From: Blastomonas ursincola
GTDB lineage: Bacteria; Pseudomonadota; Alphaproteobacteria; Sphingomonadales; Sphingomonadaceae
DNA: 64,000 nucleotides
Direction: 5' to 3'
NCBI RefSeq assembly: GCF_013607875.1
Contig: NZ_VDES01000003.1
Location: forward strand, 215,819-279,818
Below are positions 18,132-25,948 of the stretch, piece by piece (positions within the stretch are counted from its first letter, which is position 1; each line of letters begins with the position of its first letter). The notes beneath the pieces are model-generated. The model ran no database searches and had not been told where the DNA came from. It saw only the letters and a list, made by a program, of their open reading frames with translations. The translations under genes and the position numbers were made by a program.

Positions 18132-19642
18132 TGCCTCGTCCCTTGCGCCATGGCCCGCGTCACTGGGTCAATTATCATGGCACGGAATCGGCAGAGCTCG
18201 GCGATCTGATCGAGCTGCTGAACAGCGAACGGGAGGGCGGGCGCAACGTCCTGCACGAAGTGGCCACTGACGTGCTGGCCTTGTTGCAGGATGCCAGCCG
18301 AAGCGGGGCGAGGCTGCGCCCGCTGGGTGCGGGCTGGTCGCCATCGCCGATCGCGATCGTGCAGGGAGGCTGGCTTGTCGAGACGCGGCGGATCAACCGT
18401 TGCTTCGGCCTCACCGCGCAGGATGTCGTTCGGGGGACCGATCCGTCACGATTGATGCTGGTGCAGGCGGGGGCCACCGTCGACGAGGTCAATGACTGCG
18501 CCGAGGAACTGGGTCTCAGCCTGCGGACCGGTGGTGCGAGCAATGGCCAGACCTGGGCAGGAGCCTGCGCCACGGGCACGCATGGCAGCGTTCTGGATGC
18601 AGGGGGCATTCAGGATCATATCCGTGCGTTGCAGGTGGTGACGCCTTCCGGAATATTCTGGGTGGAGCCGCACAGGCCCGTCATGTCGCCGGAATTCGTT
18701 GCGGCGACCGGGAGCACGATCTTTCGCGATGATGATGTCTTTGCGGCCTGCCAGGTCGCCGTCGGTGCGATGGGCTTCATCACCGCGATGGTGATCGAAT
18801 GCGTGCCCATATACATGGTGCGCAACATCCAGAAGCGCGCGCGCATCGAGAGGGAGGATATCTCGCGCCTCGCCGAGGGCGACTTTCGCGGCTTCTCCCG
18901 CGCGTTCGGGCTGAACGAGGAGCCGCATTTCCTGCAGGTGATCCTCAACCCGTTCGCCCCGTTCGAAAAGGATGCGCTGCTACGCATGCTCTATCTGCGC
19001 GATTTCGACCCCGCTATCCCGCCGCCCCCGCGTCCGCTGACCGGCGCGGGCTATGATGCGCTTACCCTGATCGGCAAGGCGATGGCGGGCATCGATCTGC
19101 TCCGTGCCGACATCCTGCAGCTGGCGATGCGTGCGGGCTATGCGGTGCAGCGCGACATTCATGATCCCGAAGCGGTCGCCACCTGGGGACACACCACCGA
19201 GCCGCACAATCCGATCGCCAATCTGTTCAACGGTTCGGTGACGATGCAGCGGTCCGATCTGGAACGCGCCTTCGATCCGCTGATCGAGGCGTTTCTGAGC
19301 GGTGGGGGAGGAACGGTTGTCACGCTGCGCTTCATGCAGCGTGCTGCCGGTCTGCTCGCCCCGGCGCGGTTCGACAGCAACGTCGTGATCGATTTCGATG
19401 GCCCGCGCAGCGACGTCAGCCATCGCAGCTATCGCGCGGTGGTGGCGAAGCTCGATGCTCTGGGCATCCGTTTCACCCGTCACTGGGGCAAGACCAACGA
19501 TCTCGATGCCGTGCGCGTGGCCCGCGATTATGGCGACGACTATCGCCGCTTCCGCGTTGCGCAGCGCCGCCTGATGCCCGATTCGGCAGATATAGCGGTG
19601 TTCCGCTCCGACCCATTGGTGCATCTCGGGCTGATCGACTGA
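18131..19642 (+). CDS. FAD-dependent oxidase of the D-arabinono-1,4-lactone oxidase type
   Basis: 503 residues. Residues 60-230 form a PCMH-type FAD-binding domain (RPLGAGWS, VQAGATVDEVNDCAEELGLSL, GGASNGQTWAGACATGTHG). The end (FTRHWGKTNDLD...YRRFRVAQRRLMPD) matches the ALO C-terminal domain. Most ALO/GLDH relatives have GSGHS with a His that binds FAD covalently; here the position reads GAGWS, so FAD is probably not covalently bound. Substrate cannot be inferred. It is coupled to the small membrane protein upstream. Confidence 0.8.
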   Translation: MPRPLRHGPRHWVNYHGTESAELGDLIELLNSEREGGRNVLHEVATDVLALLQDASRSGARLRPLGAGWSPSPIAIVQGGWLVETRRINRCFGLTAQDVVRGTDPSRLMLVQAGATVDEVNDCAEELGLSLRTGGASNGQTWAGACATGTHGSVLDAGGIQDHIRALQVVTPSGIFWVEPHRPVMSPEFVAATGSTIFRDDDVFAACQVAVGAMGFITAMVIECVPIYMVRNIQKRARIEREDISRLAEGDFRGFSRAFGLNEEPHFLQVILNPFAPFEKDALLRMLYLRDFDPAIPPPPRPLTGAGYDALTLIGKAMAGIDLLRADILQLAMRAGYAVQRDIHDPEAVATWGHTTEPHNPIANLFNGSVTMQRSDLERAFDPLIEAFLSGGGGTVVTLRFMQRAAGLLAPARFDSNVVIDFDGPRSDVSHRSYRAVVAKLDALGIRFTRHWGKTNDLDAVRVARDYGDDYRRFRVAQRRLMPDSADIAVFRSDPLVHLGLID

Positions 19643-19672
19643 TCCGGTTCGGGGCGCGATCGCGCTGAAAGC

Positions 19673-19701
19673 TTGACAAAAGCGCACCGGCACGGTGTTA
19701 G
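19673..19701 (+). promoter_or_regulatory. Candidate sigma-70 promoter of aspS
   Basis: A perfect -35 TTGACA (19673-19678) is followed after 17 bases by TGTTAG (19696-19701). It is in the gap between the oxidase stop and aspS, about 64 bases before the aspS start. The -10 is weak against the E. coli consensus but -35-driven promoters are usual in alphaproteobacteria. Confidence 0.5.
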
Positions 19702-19764
19702 CCGCGCTATCGGCTGGCCTTGCTATCGGGCAGGCTCATCATCGCCCATTTTCGATCAGGATCC

Positions 19765-21555
19765 ATGGTTCTCATGCACGCATATCGCACTCATAGCTGC
19801 ACCGCGCTTCGCGCTTCCGATGTTGGCCAGCAGGTCCGCCTGTCGGGCTGGATCCATCGCAAGCGCGACCATGGCAACCTGCTGTTCATCGACCTGCGCG
19901 ACCATTACGGACTCACCCAGATCGTTACCGACAGCGACAGCCCGGCCTTTACCGCGCTCGAGCGGCTTCGCGTCGAAAGCGTCGTTACGGTGACCGGAAC
20001 CGTCGTCGCGCGTTCGCCCGAGACGGTGAACGCCAACCTGCCGACCGGCGAGATCGAGGTCCGCGCTGCCGAGGTCGTGATCCAGTCCGCCGCCGAAGAG
20101 CTGCCGATGCCGGTCGCGGGCGAGCAGGAATATCCCGAGGATATCCGGCTGCGGTACCGCTTCCTCGATCTGCGTCGCGAGCGGCTGCACCGCAATATCA
20201 TGCTTCGTTCGCAAGTGATCGCGTCGCTGCGCCGCCGGATGGTCGAACAGGGCTTTACCGAGTTCCAGACGCCGATCCTGACCGCATCCTCGCCCGAAGG
20301 CGCGCGTGACTATCTGGTCCCCAGCCGCGTGCATCCCGGCAAGTTCTATGCGCTGCCCCAGGCACCGCAGATGTTCAAGCAGCTGCTGATGGTGGCGGGC
20401 TTCGACCGCTATTTCCAGATCGCGCCGTGCTTCCGCGACGAGGATGCGCGCGCCGACCGCAGCCCCGGTGAATTCTATCAGCTCGACCTCGAGATGAGCT
20501 TCGTGACCCAGGACGATGTTTTCGCGGCGCTCGAGCCCGTGCTCGCGGGCGTGTTCGAGGAATTCTCGGGCGGCAAGCATGTCACACCCGCTGGCACCTT
20601 CCCGCGCATTCCCTATCGCGAATCCATGCTGAAATATGGCTCGGACAAGCCCGACCTGCGCAACCCGCTGGTGATCAGCGATGTGACCGATCATTTCGTC
20701 GGATCGGGCTTCGGCCTGTTCGACAAGATTGTCGGCAGTGGCGGCAAGGTCCGCGCGATCCCGGCTCCGGGTGCCGGCGCGATGAGCCGCAAGTTCTTCG
20801 ACGACATGAACGACTGGGCGCGCAGCGAAGGGCATGCGGGCCTGGGCTATATCAACATCAAGGATGGCGTGCCCGGCGGCCCGATTGCCAAGAACCATGG
20901 TGAGGAAGGCACGGCCAAGCTGATTGCCGAACTCGGCCTCGGCCCGAATGATGGCGTCTTCTTCGCCGCGGGCAAGGAACTTCAGGCCGCCAAGCTGGCC
21001 GGCGCCGCGCGCACCCGCGTCGGCGAACAGCTCGGACTGATCGAGCAGGGCGTGTACAAGTTCTGCTGGATCGTCGACTTCCCGATGTTCGAATATGACG
21101 AGGACGCCAAGAAGATCGATTTCAGCCACAACCCCTTCTCGATGCCGCAGGGCGAGATGGAAGCGCTGGAAACGATGGACCCGCTCGACATCCTCGCCTG
21201 GCAGTATGACATCGTCTGCAACGGCGTCGAGCTGTCCTCGGGCGCGATCCGGAACCATCGCCCTGACATCATGTACAAGGCGTTCGAAATTGCTGGGTAC
21301 AGCAAGGAGGATGTCGAGAAGAACTTCTCGGGCATGCTCAACGCGTTCAAATATGGCGCGCCGCCGCACGGTGGATCGGCGCCCGGCGTCGACCGCATGG
21401 TGATGCTGCTCGCCGACGAGCCGAACATCCGAGAGGTCGTGCTGTTCCCGATGAACCAGAAGGCCGAGGACCTGATGATGGGCGCGCCGTCGCCGGTCAG
21501 CCTCAAGCAGCTGCGCGAACTGAACATCCGCGTGGTCGAGCCCCAGAAGAGCTGA
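19765..21555 (+). CDS. aspS: Aspartyl-tRNA synthetase
   Basis: 596 residues, the bacterial-type length. N-terminal OB-fold anticodon-binding domain ([26 protein letters not shown]), class II motif 2 ([24 protein letters not shown]), a bacterial GAD insert, and motif 3 ([10 protein letters not shown]). It charges tRNA with Asp. Start: ATG 19765 has an AGG 4 bases upstream; ATG 19774 (MHAYRTH) is the other option and matches many relatives. Whether it also charges tRNA-Asn cannot be told from the sequence. Confidence 0.97.
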   Translation: MVLMHAYRTHSCTALRASDVGQQVRLSGWIHRKRDHGNLLFIDLRDHYGLTQIVTDSDSPAFTALERLRVESVVTVTGTVVARSPETVNANLPTGEIEVRAAEVVIQSAAEELPMPVAGEQEYPEDIRLRYRFLDLRRERLHRNIMLRSQVIASLRRRMVEQGFTEFQTPILTASSPEGARDYLVPSRVHPGKFYALPQAPQMFKQLLMVAGFDRYFQIAPCFRDEDARADRSPGEFYQLDLEMSFVTQDDVFAALEPVLAGVFEEFSGGKHVTPAGTFPRIPYRESMLKYGSDKPDLRNPLVISDVTDHFVGSGFGLFDKIVGSGGKVRAIPAPGAGAMSRKFFDDMNDWARSEGHAGLGYINIKDGVPGGPIAKNHGEEGTAKLIAELGLGPNDGVFFAAGKELQAAKLAGAARTRVGEQLGLIEQGVYKFCWIVDFPMFEYDEDAKKIDFSHNPFSMPQGEMEALETMDPLDILAWQYDIVCNGVELSSGAIRNHRPDIMYKAFEIAGYSKEDVEKNFSGMLNAFKYGAPPHGGSAPGVDRMVMLLADEPNIREVVLFPMNQKAEDLMMGAPSPVSLKQLRELNIRVVEPQKS

Positions 21556-21567
21556 AGCCGGGCTGAT

Positions 21568-21592
21568 TGTGAAAACTGTGAAACTGTGATAC
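21568..21592 (+). promoter_or_regulatory. Three tandem TGTGAWAC units, candidate operator of the toxin-antitoxin pair
   Basis: TGTGAAAAC (21568-21576), TGTGAAAC (21577-21584) and TGTGATAC (21585-21592) lie head to tail just before the antitoxin start at 21603. Ribbon-helix-helix antitoxins commonly bind short tandem sites at their own promoter. The repeats are seen directly; their role is inferred. Confidence 0.5.
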
Positions 21593-21602
21593 TGCGGTGG
21601 TC

Positions 21603-21944
21603 ATGAAAAACGTGACCATCGCGCTTGATGACGAAACGCACCGGCTCGCCCGCATTCGTGCGGCCGAGCTGGGCACGTCGCTGTCGGCCATGGTCAAGGC
21701 GTATCTGCAGGGTATTGCAGCGGGCGATGATCCCGCATTTGTGCCCCCAGCCGGAGCGCGTGAAATGCCGATGCCCTATGCCGCCGTTCCTCCCGCCGAT
21801 GATTTCGTGCCGCTGAAAAAGCCCCGGCAGCCGGGCGCGCTGCGCGGCAAGATCCATATGGCGGACGATTTCAACGAATGGCCGGAGGACATTCTGGCCA
21901 GCTTTGAAGCCTGGGATTACGGCAATGGGCCGAAAACGGCCTGA
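21603..21944 (+). CDS. Ribbon-helix-helix-type antitoxin
   Basis: 113 residues. The first 40 (MKNVTIALDDETHRLARIRA..., LSAMVKAYL) form the beta-strand/two-helix pattern of a MetJ/Arc-type DNA-binding antitoxin. The remaining 70 residues are Pro-rich and acidic, ending FNEWPEDILASFEAWDYG, likely the toxin-wrapping part. It is longer than most VapB proteins. ATG at 21603 is preferred to a GTG six bases earlier. The toxin gene begins 12 bases after its stop. Confidence 0.75.
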   Translation: MKNVTIALDDETHRLARIRAAELGTSLSAMVKAYLQGIAAGDDPAFVPPAGAREMPMPYAAVPPADDFVPLKKPRQPGALRGKIHMADDFNEWPEDILASFEAWDYGNGPKTA

Positions 21945-21956
21945 CGCTAGCCCTGC

Positions 21957-22337
21957 ATGAAGCTCATCATCGATACCCACATCATGCTCTGGTGGCTGGA
22001 CGATGATTCCAGGCTTTCCCGTCGGTCGCGGGCCGTCATCGCCGCTCCAGACAATTGCGTGCTGGTGAGCCAGGTTTCGCTTTGGGAGATTGCAATCAAG
22101 CATCGCGTCGGCAAGTTGCATGTTGGACCTGCCGATATCTTTCCCCGATTGACAGAATTTGGTTTCGAGCTGTTGCAGCTGGCCAACGCCCATTTGTTCG
22201 CCCTGGAACGATTGCCGGTTCTGCATGGCGATCCCTTTGATCATCTTCTGCTAGCGCAGGCCGTCCACGAAGAGGCGGTGATGATGAGCGCGGACCGGAT
22301 CATGCAGCAATATGGCGTGCCCTGCTTGCCTGCCTGA
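21957..22337 (+). CDS. PIN-domain toxin (VapC family)
   Basis: 126 residues with the PIN fold: strand 1 LIIDTHIMLWWL with Asp6, SLWEIAIKHRVGKL with Glu44, and FDHLLLAQA/MMSADRIM with Asp95 and Asp113 forming the acidic metal site. Such toxins are RNases that cut tRNA or rRNA. The DTHxLLW start with SLWEIAIK places it in the branch typical of type II pairs with short antitoxins. It follows the antitoxin at 12 bases, the usual antitoxin-first order. Confidence 0.88.
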   Translation: MKLIIDTHIMLWWLDDDSRLSRRSRAVIAAPDNCVLVSQVSLWEIAIKHRVGKLHVGPADIFPRLTEFGFELLQLANAHLFALERLPVLHGDPFDHLLLAQAVHEEAVMMSADRIMQQYGVPCLPA

Positions 22338-22452
22338 TCCCGTCTTTGCAGTGACCTCTGGCACAGCTTTGCCGCATGACTTGGGCAAGGATTGTGTTAC
22401 ATTTCAACGGAATCGCGCTGCCATGGCGGCGCTGCAATCTGGGGCGAAAGGC

Positions 22453-23418
22453 ATGGGGACTAAGTTTGGATCACGGGCGCGCAAGCTGCGCCTGGCGATG
22501 GTCATGGCCGGGCTGGCATGGTCAGGCGTCGGTCATGCCGAGACGCTGACGGTCGACGCGCTCTATCCCGCGCGCGACCGGGACGCCGCGCAGGTCGGCT
22601 CGCTGGTGGTCGAACGCTTTGGCGGACGCGATGGCGCGGAACTGTCGTTCGCTCTGGAGGGCGTGCTGAACGAGGTCATCGTCTATGGTCAGCCCTATTT
22701 CAAGGTGGTCGCCGAACGATCCTCGGCGCCGGCCGACGCGGTGCTTTCCGGTATCGCCACCGCGCAGGTGCAGAACCAGCCGGTCGAGGAAAATCGCAAG
22801 GAATGCGTCGAGCGCGACGGTAACGACAAGTGCATCCGCGAGGAGCAGGTGAAGATCCGCTGCAATCGTCGGATCGTCTCGCTCAACCCGTCGCTGCGCA
22901 TGGCGCGGATCGACGATGGCGCGATCGTCTATCAGCGCCAGATATTCAAGAGCGACCAGGTGGTGACCTGCCCTGACCGCCAGGCCAATCGCAGCCTGCC
23001 CGATACGGTGTCGATGCTGGTGGAGCAGGTCGCGGATGAGGTGCGCGATGACATCGCCCCGGTGTTCCGCAGCGACGCCATCCGCGTGCTGGAAGGCCGC
23101 AAGGGGCTCGACAAGGACCAGTCGAACCGGTTCAAGGATGCGCTCAAGGCAACCTTCCGGGACCCCGGCCAGGCCTGCTCGATCTGGCAGTCGCTCGATA
23201 CCGAGGCGCCGGGACAGAGTTCGGTCGTCTTCAACCTCGCACTGTGCGCCGAGCAGCGCGGCGAGCTTGATGAGGCCATGACGCGCTATCGCCAGGCGCA
23301 GACGCTGCTGCCGCGCGAACCGGCGATCCGCGCGGCGTTTGACCGGATTGCCGCCCGGCAGGCTGCAGAAGCCGATTACAACGCCCGCGAGGCGCGACTG
23401 GGGGGAACGGGCTCATGA
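22453..23418 (+). CDS. Secreted protein with CsgG/LpoB-like N-terminal part and C-terminal TPR-like helices
   Basis: 321 residues from ATG 22453 (GGGGCGAAAGG upstream). Signal peptide with AxA cleavage near GVGHAE (about residue 33). Residues 35-210 contain alternating strands and helices of the type seen in CsgG/LpoB-like envelope proteins, with a cysteine-rich loop (KECVERDGNDKCIREEQ). The last 90 residues (VFNLALCAEQRGELDEAMTRYRQAQTLLPREP) are a TPR-like pair. Assignment to CsgG-like is by pattern only. Its stop overlaps ppk2 by 4 bases (ATGA), suggesting coordinated production. Confidence 0.6.
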   Translation: MGTKFGSRARKLRLAMVMAGLAWSGVGHAETLTVDALYPARDRDAAQVGSLVVERFGGRDGAELSFALEGVLNEVIVYGQPYFKVVAERSSAPADAVLSGIATAQVQNQPVEENRKECVERDGNDKCIREEQVKIRCNRRIVSLNPSLRMARIDDGAIVYQRQIFKSDQVVTCPDRQANRSLPDTVSMLVEQVADEVRDDIAPVFRSDAIRVLEGRKGLDKDQSNRFKDALKATFRDPGQACSIWQSLDTEAPGQSSVVFNLALCAEQRGELDEAMTRYRQAQTLLPREPAIRAAFDRIAARQAAEADYNAREARLGGTGS

Positions 23419-24194
23419 CCATCAAGCTATCCGACTATGAGAAGGGCGCCGGCTTTGATGGCGACTACGTTGCCGCTTTGAAGGACCTGCAGGAACGGCT
23501 GTCGCATGCGCATGCCCGGCACATCGTCCATGGCCACCGCGCGATCATCGTCATGGAGGGCTGGGACGCGGCGGGAAAGGGCGGCATCATCAAGCGGATG
23601 ACGGCGGAATGGGACCCGCGCTACTTCCAGGTCTGGCCGATCAGCGCGCCGACGGCATATGAAAAGGACCGGCATTTCCTCTGGCGCTTCTGGCAGAAGC
23701 TGCCGGGCAGCCGCGAGATATCGGTCTTCGATCGCTCCTGGTACGGGCGCGTGCTGGTCGAGCGCGTTGAGCAGTTCGCGAGCGAGCGCGAATGGAAGCG
23801 CGGCTATGACGAGATCAACGAATTCGAGGCGCAGCAGGTCGATGGCGGCACCGCGATCATCAAGATCTTCCTGCACGTGACGCAGGCAACGCAGGACAAG
23901 CGCCTCGCCGACCGGCTGTCCGTCCCCGAGAAGCGCTGGAAGGTGACGCACGACGATTTCCGTAATCGCGCAAAACGCGCGGATTATCTCGACGCGATGC
24001 ACGACATGTTCCGCCAGACCGACACCCGCTGGGCACCGTGGAAGGTGTTCGACGGCAACAGCAAGAAGGCCGCGCGCATTGCGGTGCTGACGCATATTGC
24101 CGAGCGGCTCGAGGCCAGCGTGCCCAAATCGCTGCCCGATGCCGATCCCGAGCTGGTGGCGCTGGCAAAGGAGGCGTTTGGCTACAAAGGCTAG
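23415..24194 (+). CDS. ppk2: Polyphosphate kinase 2
   Basis: 259 residues, the single-domain PPK2 length. Walker A-like GWDAAGKGG at 49-57, Walker B FDRSWYGRVLVERVE around 105-119, and the lid segment HDDFRNRAKR. PPK2 uses polyphosphate to phosphorylate nucleotides (or the reverse), so it draws on polymer made by PPK1. Presence of DAAGKGG and the DRSWYGR lid fits the one-domain class acting on NDPs or NMPs; subclass is not certain. It is coupled to the preceding secreted protein. Confidence 0.93.
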   Translation: MTIKLSDYEKGAGFDGDYVAALKDLQERLSHAHARHIVHGHRAIIVMEGWDAAGKGGIIKRMTAEWDPRYFQVWPISAPTAYEKDRHFLWRFWQKLPGSREISVFDRSWYGRVLVERVEQFASEREWKRGYDEINEFEAQQVDGGTAIIKIFLHVTQATQDKRLADRLSVPEKRWKVTHDDFRNRAKRADYLDAMHDMFRQTDTRWAPWKVFDGNSKKAARIAVLTHIAERLEASVPKSLPDADPELVALAKEAFGYKG

Positions 24195-25273
24195 AACAGC
24201 TCGCCCTGGGTCCCGTCTGCCGGGGCGCGGAAGTGCGAGGTGTCCAGCACCCATTTGTGCTGGTTCAGTCCTGCGCGTTTCACCGCGAGGCGGAAGCGGG
24301 TGCGGATCAGGTCGGCCCAGGGGCCCTTGCCGCGCATGCGCGAGCCGAAATCGGGGTCGTTGTCGCGACCGTCGCGCATCTGCTGGATGATCGCCATGAC
24401 CTTGCTCGCGCGATCGGGGAAATGCGCGTCGAGCCAGGCGCGGAACAGCGGCGCGACCTCGTGTGGTAATCGGACCGGGATATAGGAGGCCGAGAGCGCG
24501 CCGGCCTCGGCCCCGGCGGCGACCAGCGCCTCGATCTCGTGATCGGTGATCGCCGGGATGACAGGCGATACGTTGATATGCGTCGGCACGCCCGCTTTGC
24601 TCAGCGCCCGGATCGCGGCGAGGCGCTTGCGCGGAGTGGCCGCGCGCGGCTCGAGCGTGCGTGCCATCGCGCTGTCGAGCGTGGTGACCGAGAGCGCGAT
24701 GGCGACCAGATCGTACCTGGCCATCTCGGCAAGCAGGTCGATATCGCTGAGCACGCGGTCAGACTTGGTGGTGATCGAGACGGGATGGCGCGCCTCGAGG
24801 CAGACCTCGAGGATCGACCGGGTGATACGATAATCCGCCTCGATCGGTTGATACGGGTCGGTATTGGTGCCGAGCGCGATCACCTTGGGCACATAACCGG
24901 GCTTGCGCAGCGTCGCGCGTAGCAGCTTGGCCGCGTCGGGCTTGGCGAACAACCGGCTTTCGAAATCCAGCCCGGGCGACAGGTCGAGCCAGGCATGGGT
25001 GGGCCGGGCATAGCAGTAGATGCAGCCATGCTCGCAGCCGCGATAGGCGTTGATCGACTGGTCGAACGGCAGGTCGGGGGAGCTGTTGCGCGAGATGATC
25101 GAGCGCGGGTGTTCGATCGTTACCGTGGTGCGCAGCGGGGCAGGGCTATCGTCGATCGCGGCGCGCTGGTCGAGCCAGTCGCCATCGGCCTCGCGCACCG
25201 GCAGGTTGAAGCGCGCCGACTCGCGGTTCAGCGGTGCGCCTCGGCCTTTGATCGGGGGCAGGTGGGCGGACAT
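24191..25273 (-). CDS. Radical SAM protein, PA0069/SplB-like family
   Basis: 360 residues. The cluster-binding motif is Cys80-x3-Cys84-x2-Cys87 (YRGCEHGCIYCYARPTH), typical of the PA0069 family, which is annotated as a radical SAM enzyme related to spore photoproduct lyase but of unknown substrate. IEHPRSIISRNSSPDLPF and ALGTNTDPYQPIE are family blocks. ATG 25273 gives MSAHLPPIKGRG, an early conserved segment. Convergent with ppk2, with stops overlapping by 4 bases. Confidence 0.87.
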   Translation of the reverse strand: MSAHLPPIKGRGAPLNRESARFNLPVREADGDWLDQRAAIDDSPAPLRTTVTIEHPRSIISRNSSPDLPFDQSINAYRGCEHGCIYCYARPTHAWLDLSPGLDFESRLFAKPDAAKLLRATLRKPGYVPKVIALGTNTDPYQPIEADYRITRSILEVCLEARHPVSITTKSDRVLSDIDLLAEMARYDLVAIALSVTTLDSAMARTLEPRAATPRKRLAAIRALSKAGVPTHINVSPVIPAITDHEIEALVAAGAEAGALSASYIPVRLPHEVAPLFRAWLDAHFPDRASKVMAIIQQMRDGRDNDPDFGSRMRGKGPWADLIRTRFRLAVKRAGLNQHKWVLDTSHFRAPADGTQGELF

Positions 25274-25316
25274 GCGCCGAGAATAGAACAATACAGGAAC
25301 AAATGCCACTGCTTTG

Positions 25317-25393
25317 GTCATTCCCGCGAACGCAGGAATCCCGCTTAGAATCTCGCAGAAACCAAGCGGGAGCGCTGCTTGCGCGGGGGTGAA
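25317..25393. repeat. Bipartite hairpin repeat, copy 2 (radical SAM/moaB gap)
   Basis: GTCATTCCCGCGAACGCAGG followed by AATCCCGCTT, then about 20 bases, AAGCGGGA and GCGCGGGGGTGA. Same layout as the copies at 2062, 44821 and 47684. It lies between moaB and the radical SAM gene, both on the minus strand. Confidence 0.75.
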
Positions 25394-25417
25394 GACAGCT
25401 GCGATGGATCGAAACGC

Positions 25418-25945
25418 CTATTTCTCGCGCAGCCTCGGCATCAGCTCGATGAAATTGCAGGGCCGGTTGCGGCTGTCGAGTTGCTCGTTGAGGATGCCGT
25501 TCCAGCCATCCTTCACGGCGCCGTTCGATCCGGGCAGCGCGAAGATATAGGTGCCGCGCGCGAGCACCGCGCAGGCGCGCGATTGCACGGTGCTGGTGCC
25601 GATGGTCTGATAGCTGAGCCAGCGGAACAGCTCGCCAAAGCCCGGAATGTCCTTATCCTTCACCCGGTCGAGCGCCTCAGGGGTAATGTCGCGTCCGGTG
25701 AGGCCCGTGCCGCCGGTCGAGATGATTGCGTCGATTTCGGGATCGTCGATCCAGTTGTTGAGCCGGACGACCAGCCTCTCGACATCGTCCTTCTCGATCG
25801 CGCGCGTGATCAGCTTGTGGCCCTTGCCGGTGATCAGCCCGGCCAGGATATCGCCCGATGTGTCGTCGGCGGCGGTGCGCGTGTCCGAAATGGTCAGAAG
25901 CGCGATGTTGATGGGCTTGAACGCCCGCGATTCGTCGATGGCCAT
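25418..25945 (-). CDS. moaB: Molybdenum cofactor biosynthesis protein B
   Basis: 175 residues of the MoaB/Mog fold: NIALLTISDTRTAADDTSGD, then IISTGGTGLTGRDITPEA (the molybdopterin-binding GGTG loop) and FALPGSNGAVKDGW. It acts in adenylylation of molybdopterin or a related step. No other moa gene lies in the window. It follows the lytic transglycosylase gene after 3 bases on the same strand, so it is probably in that operon. Confidence 0.93.
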   Translation of the reverse strand: MAIDESRAFKPINIALLTISDTRTAADDTSGDILAGLITGKGHKLITRAIEKDDVERLVVRLNNWIDDPEIDAIISTGGTGLTGRDITPEALDRVKDKDIPGFGELFRWLSYQTIGTSTVQSRACAVLARGTYIFALPGSNGAVKDGWNGILNEQLDSRNRPCNFIELMPRLREK

Positions 25946-25948
25946 CGC

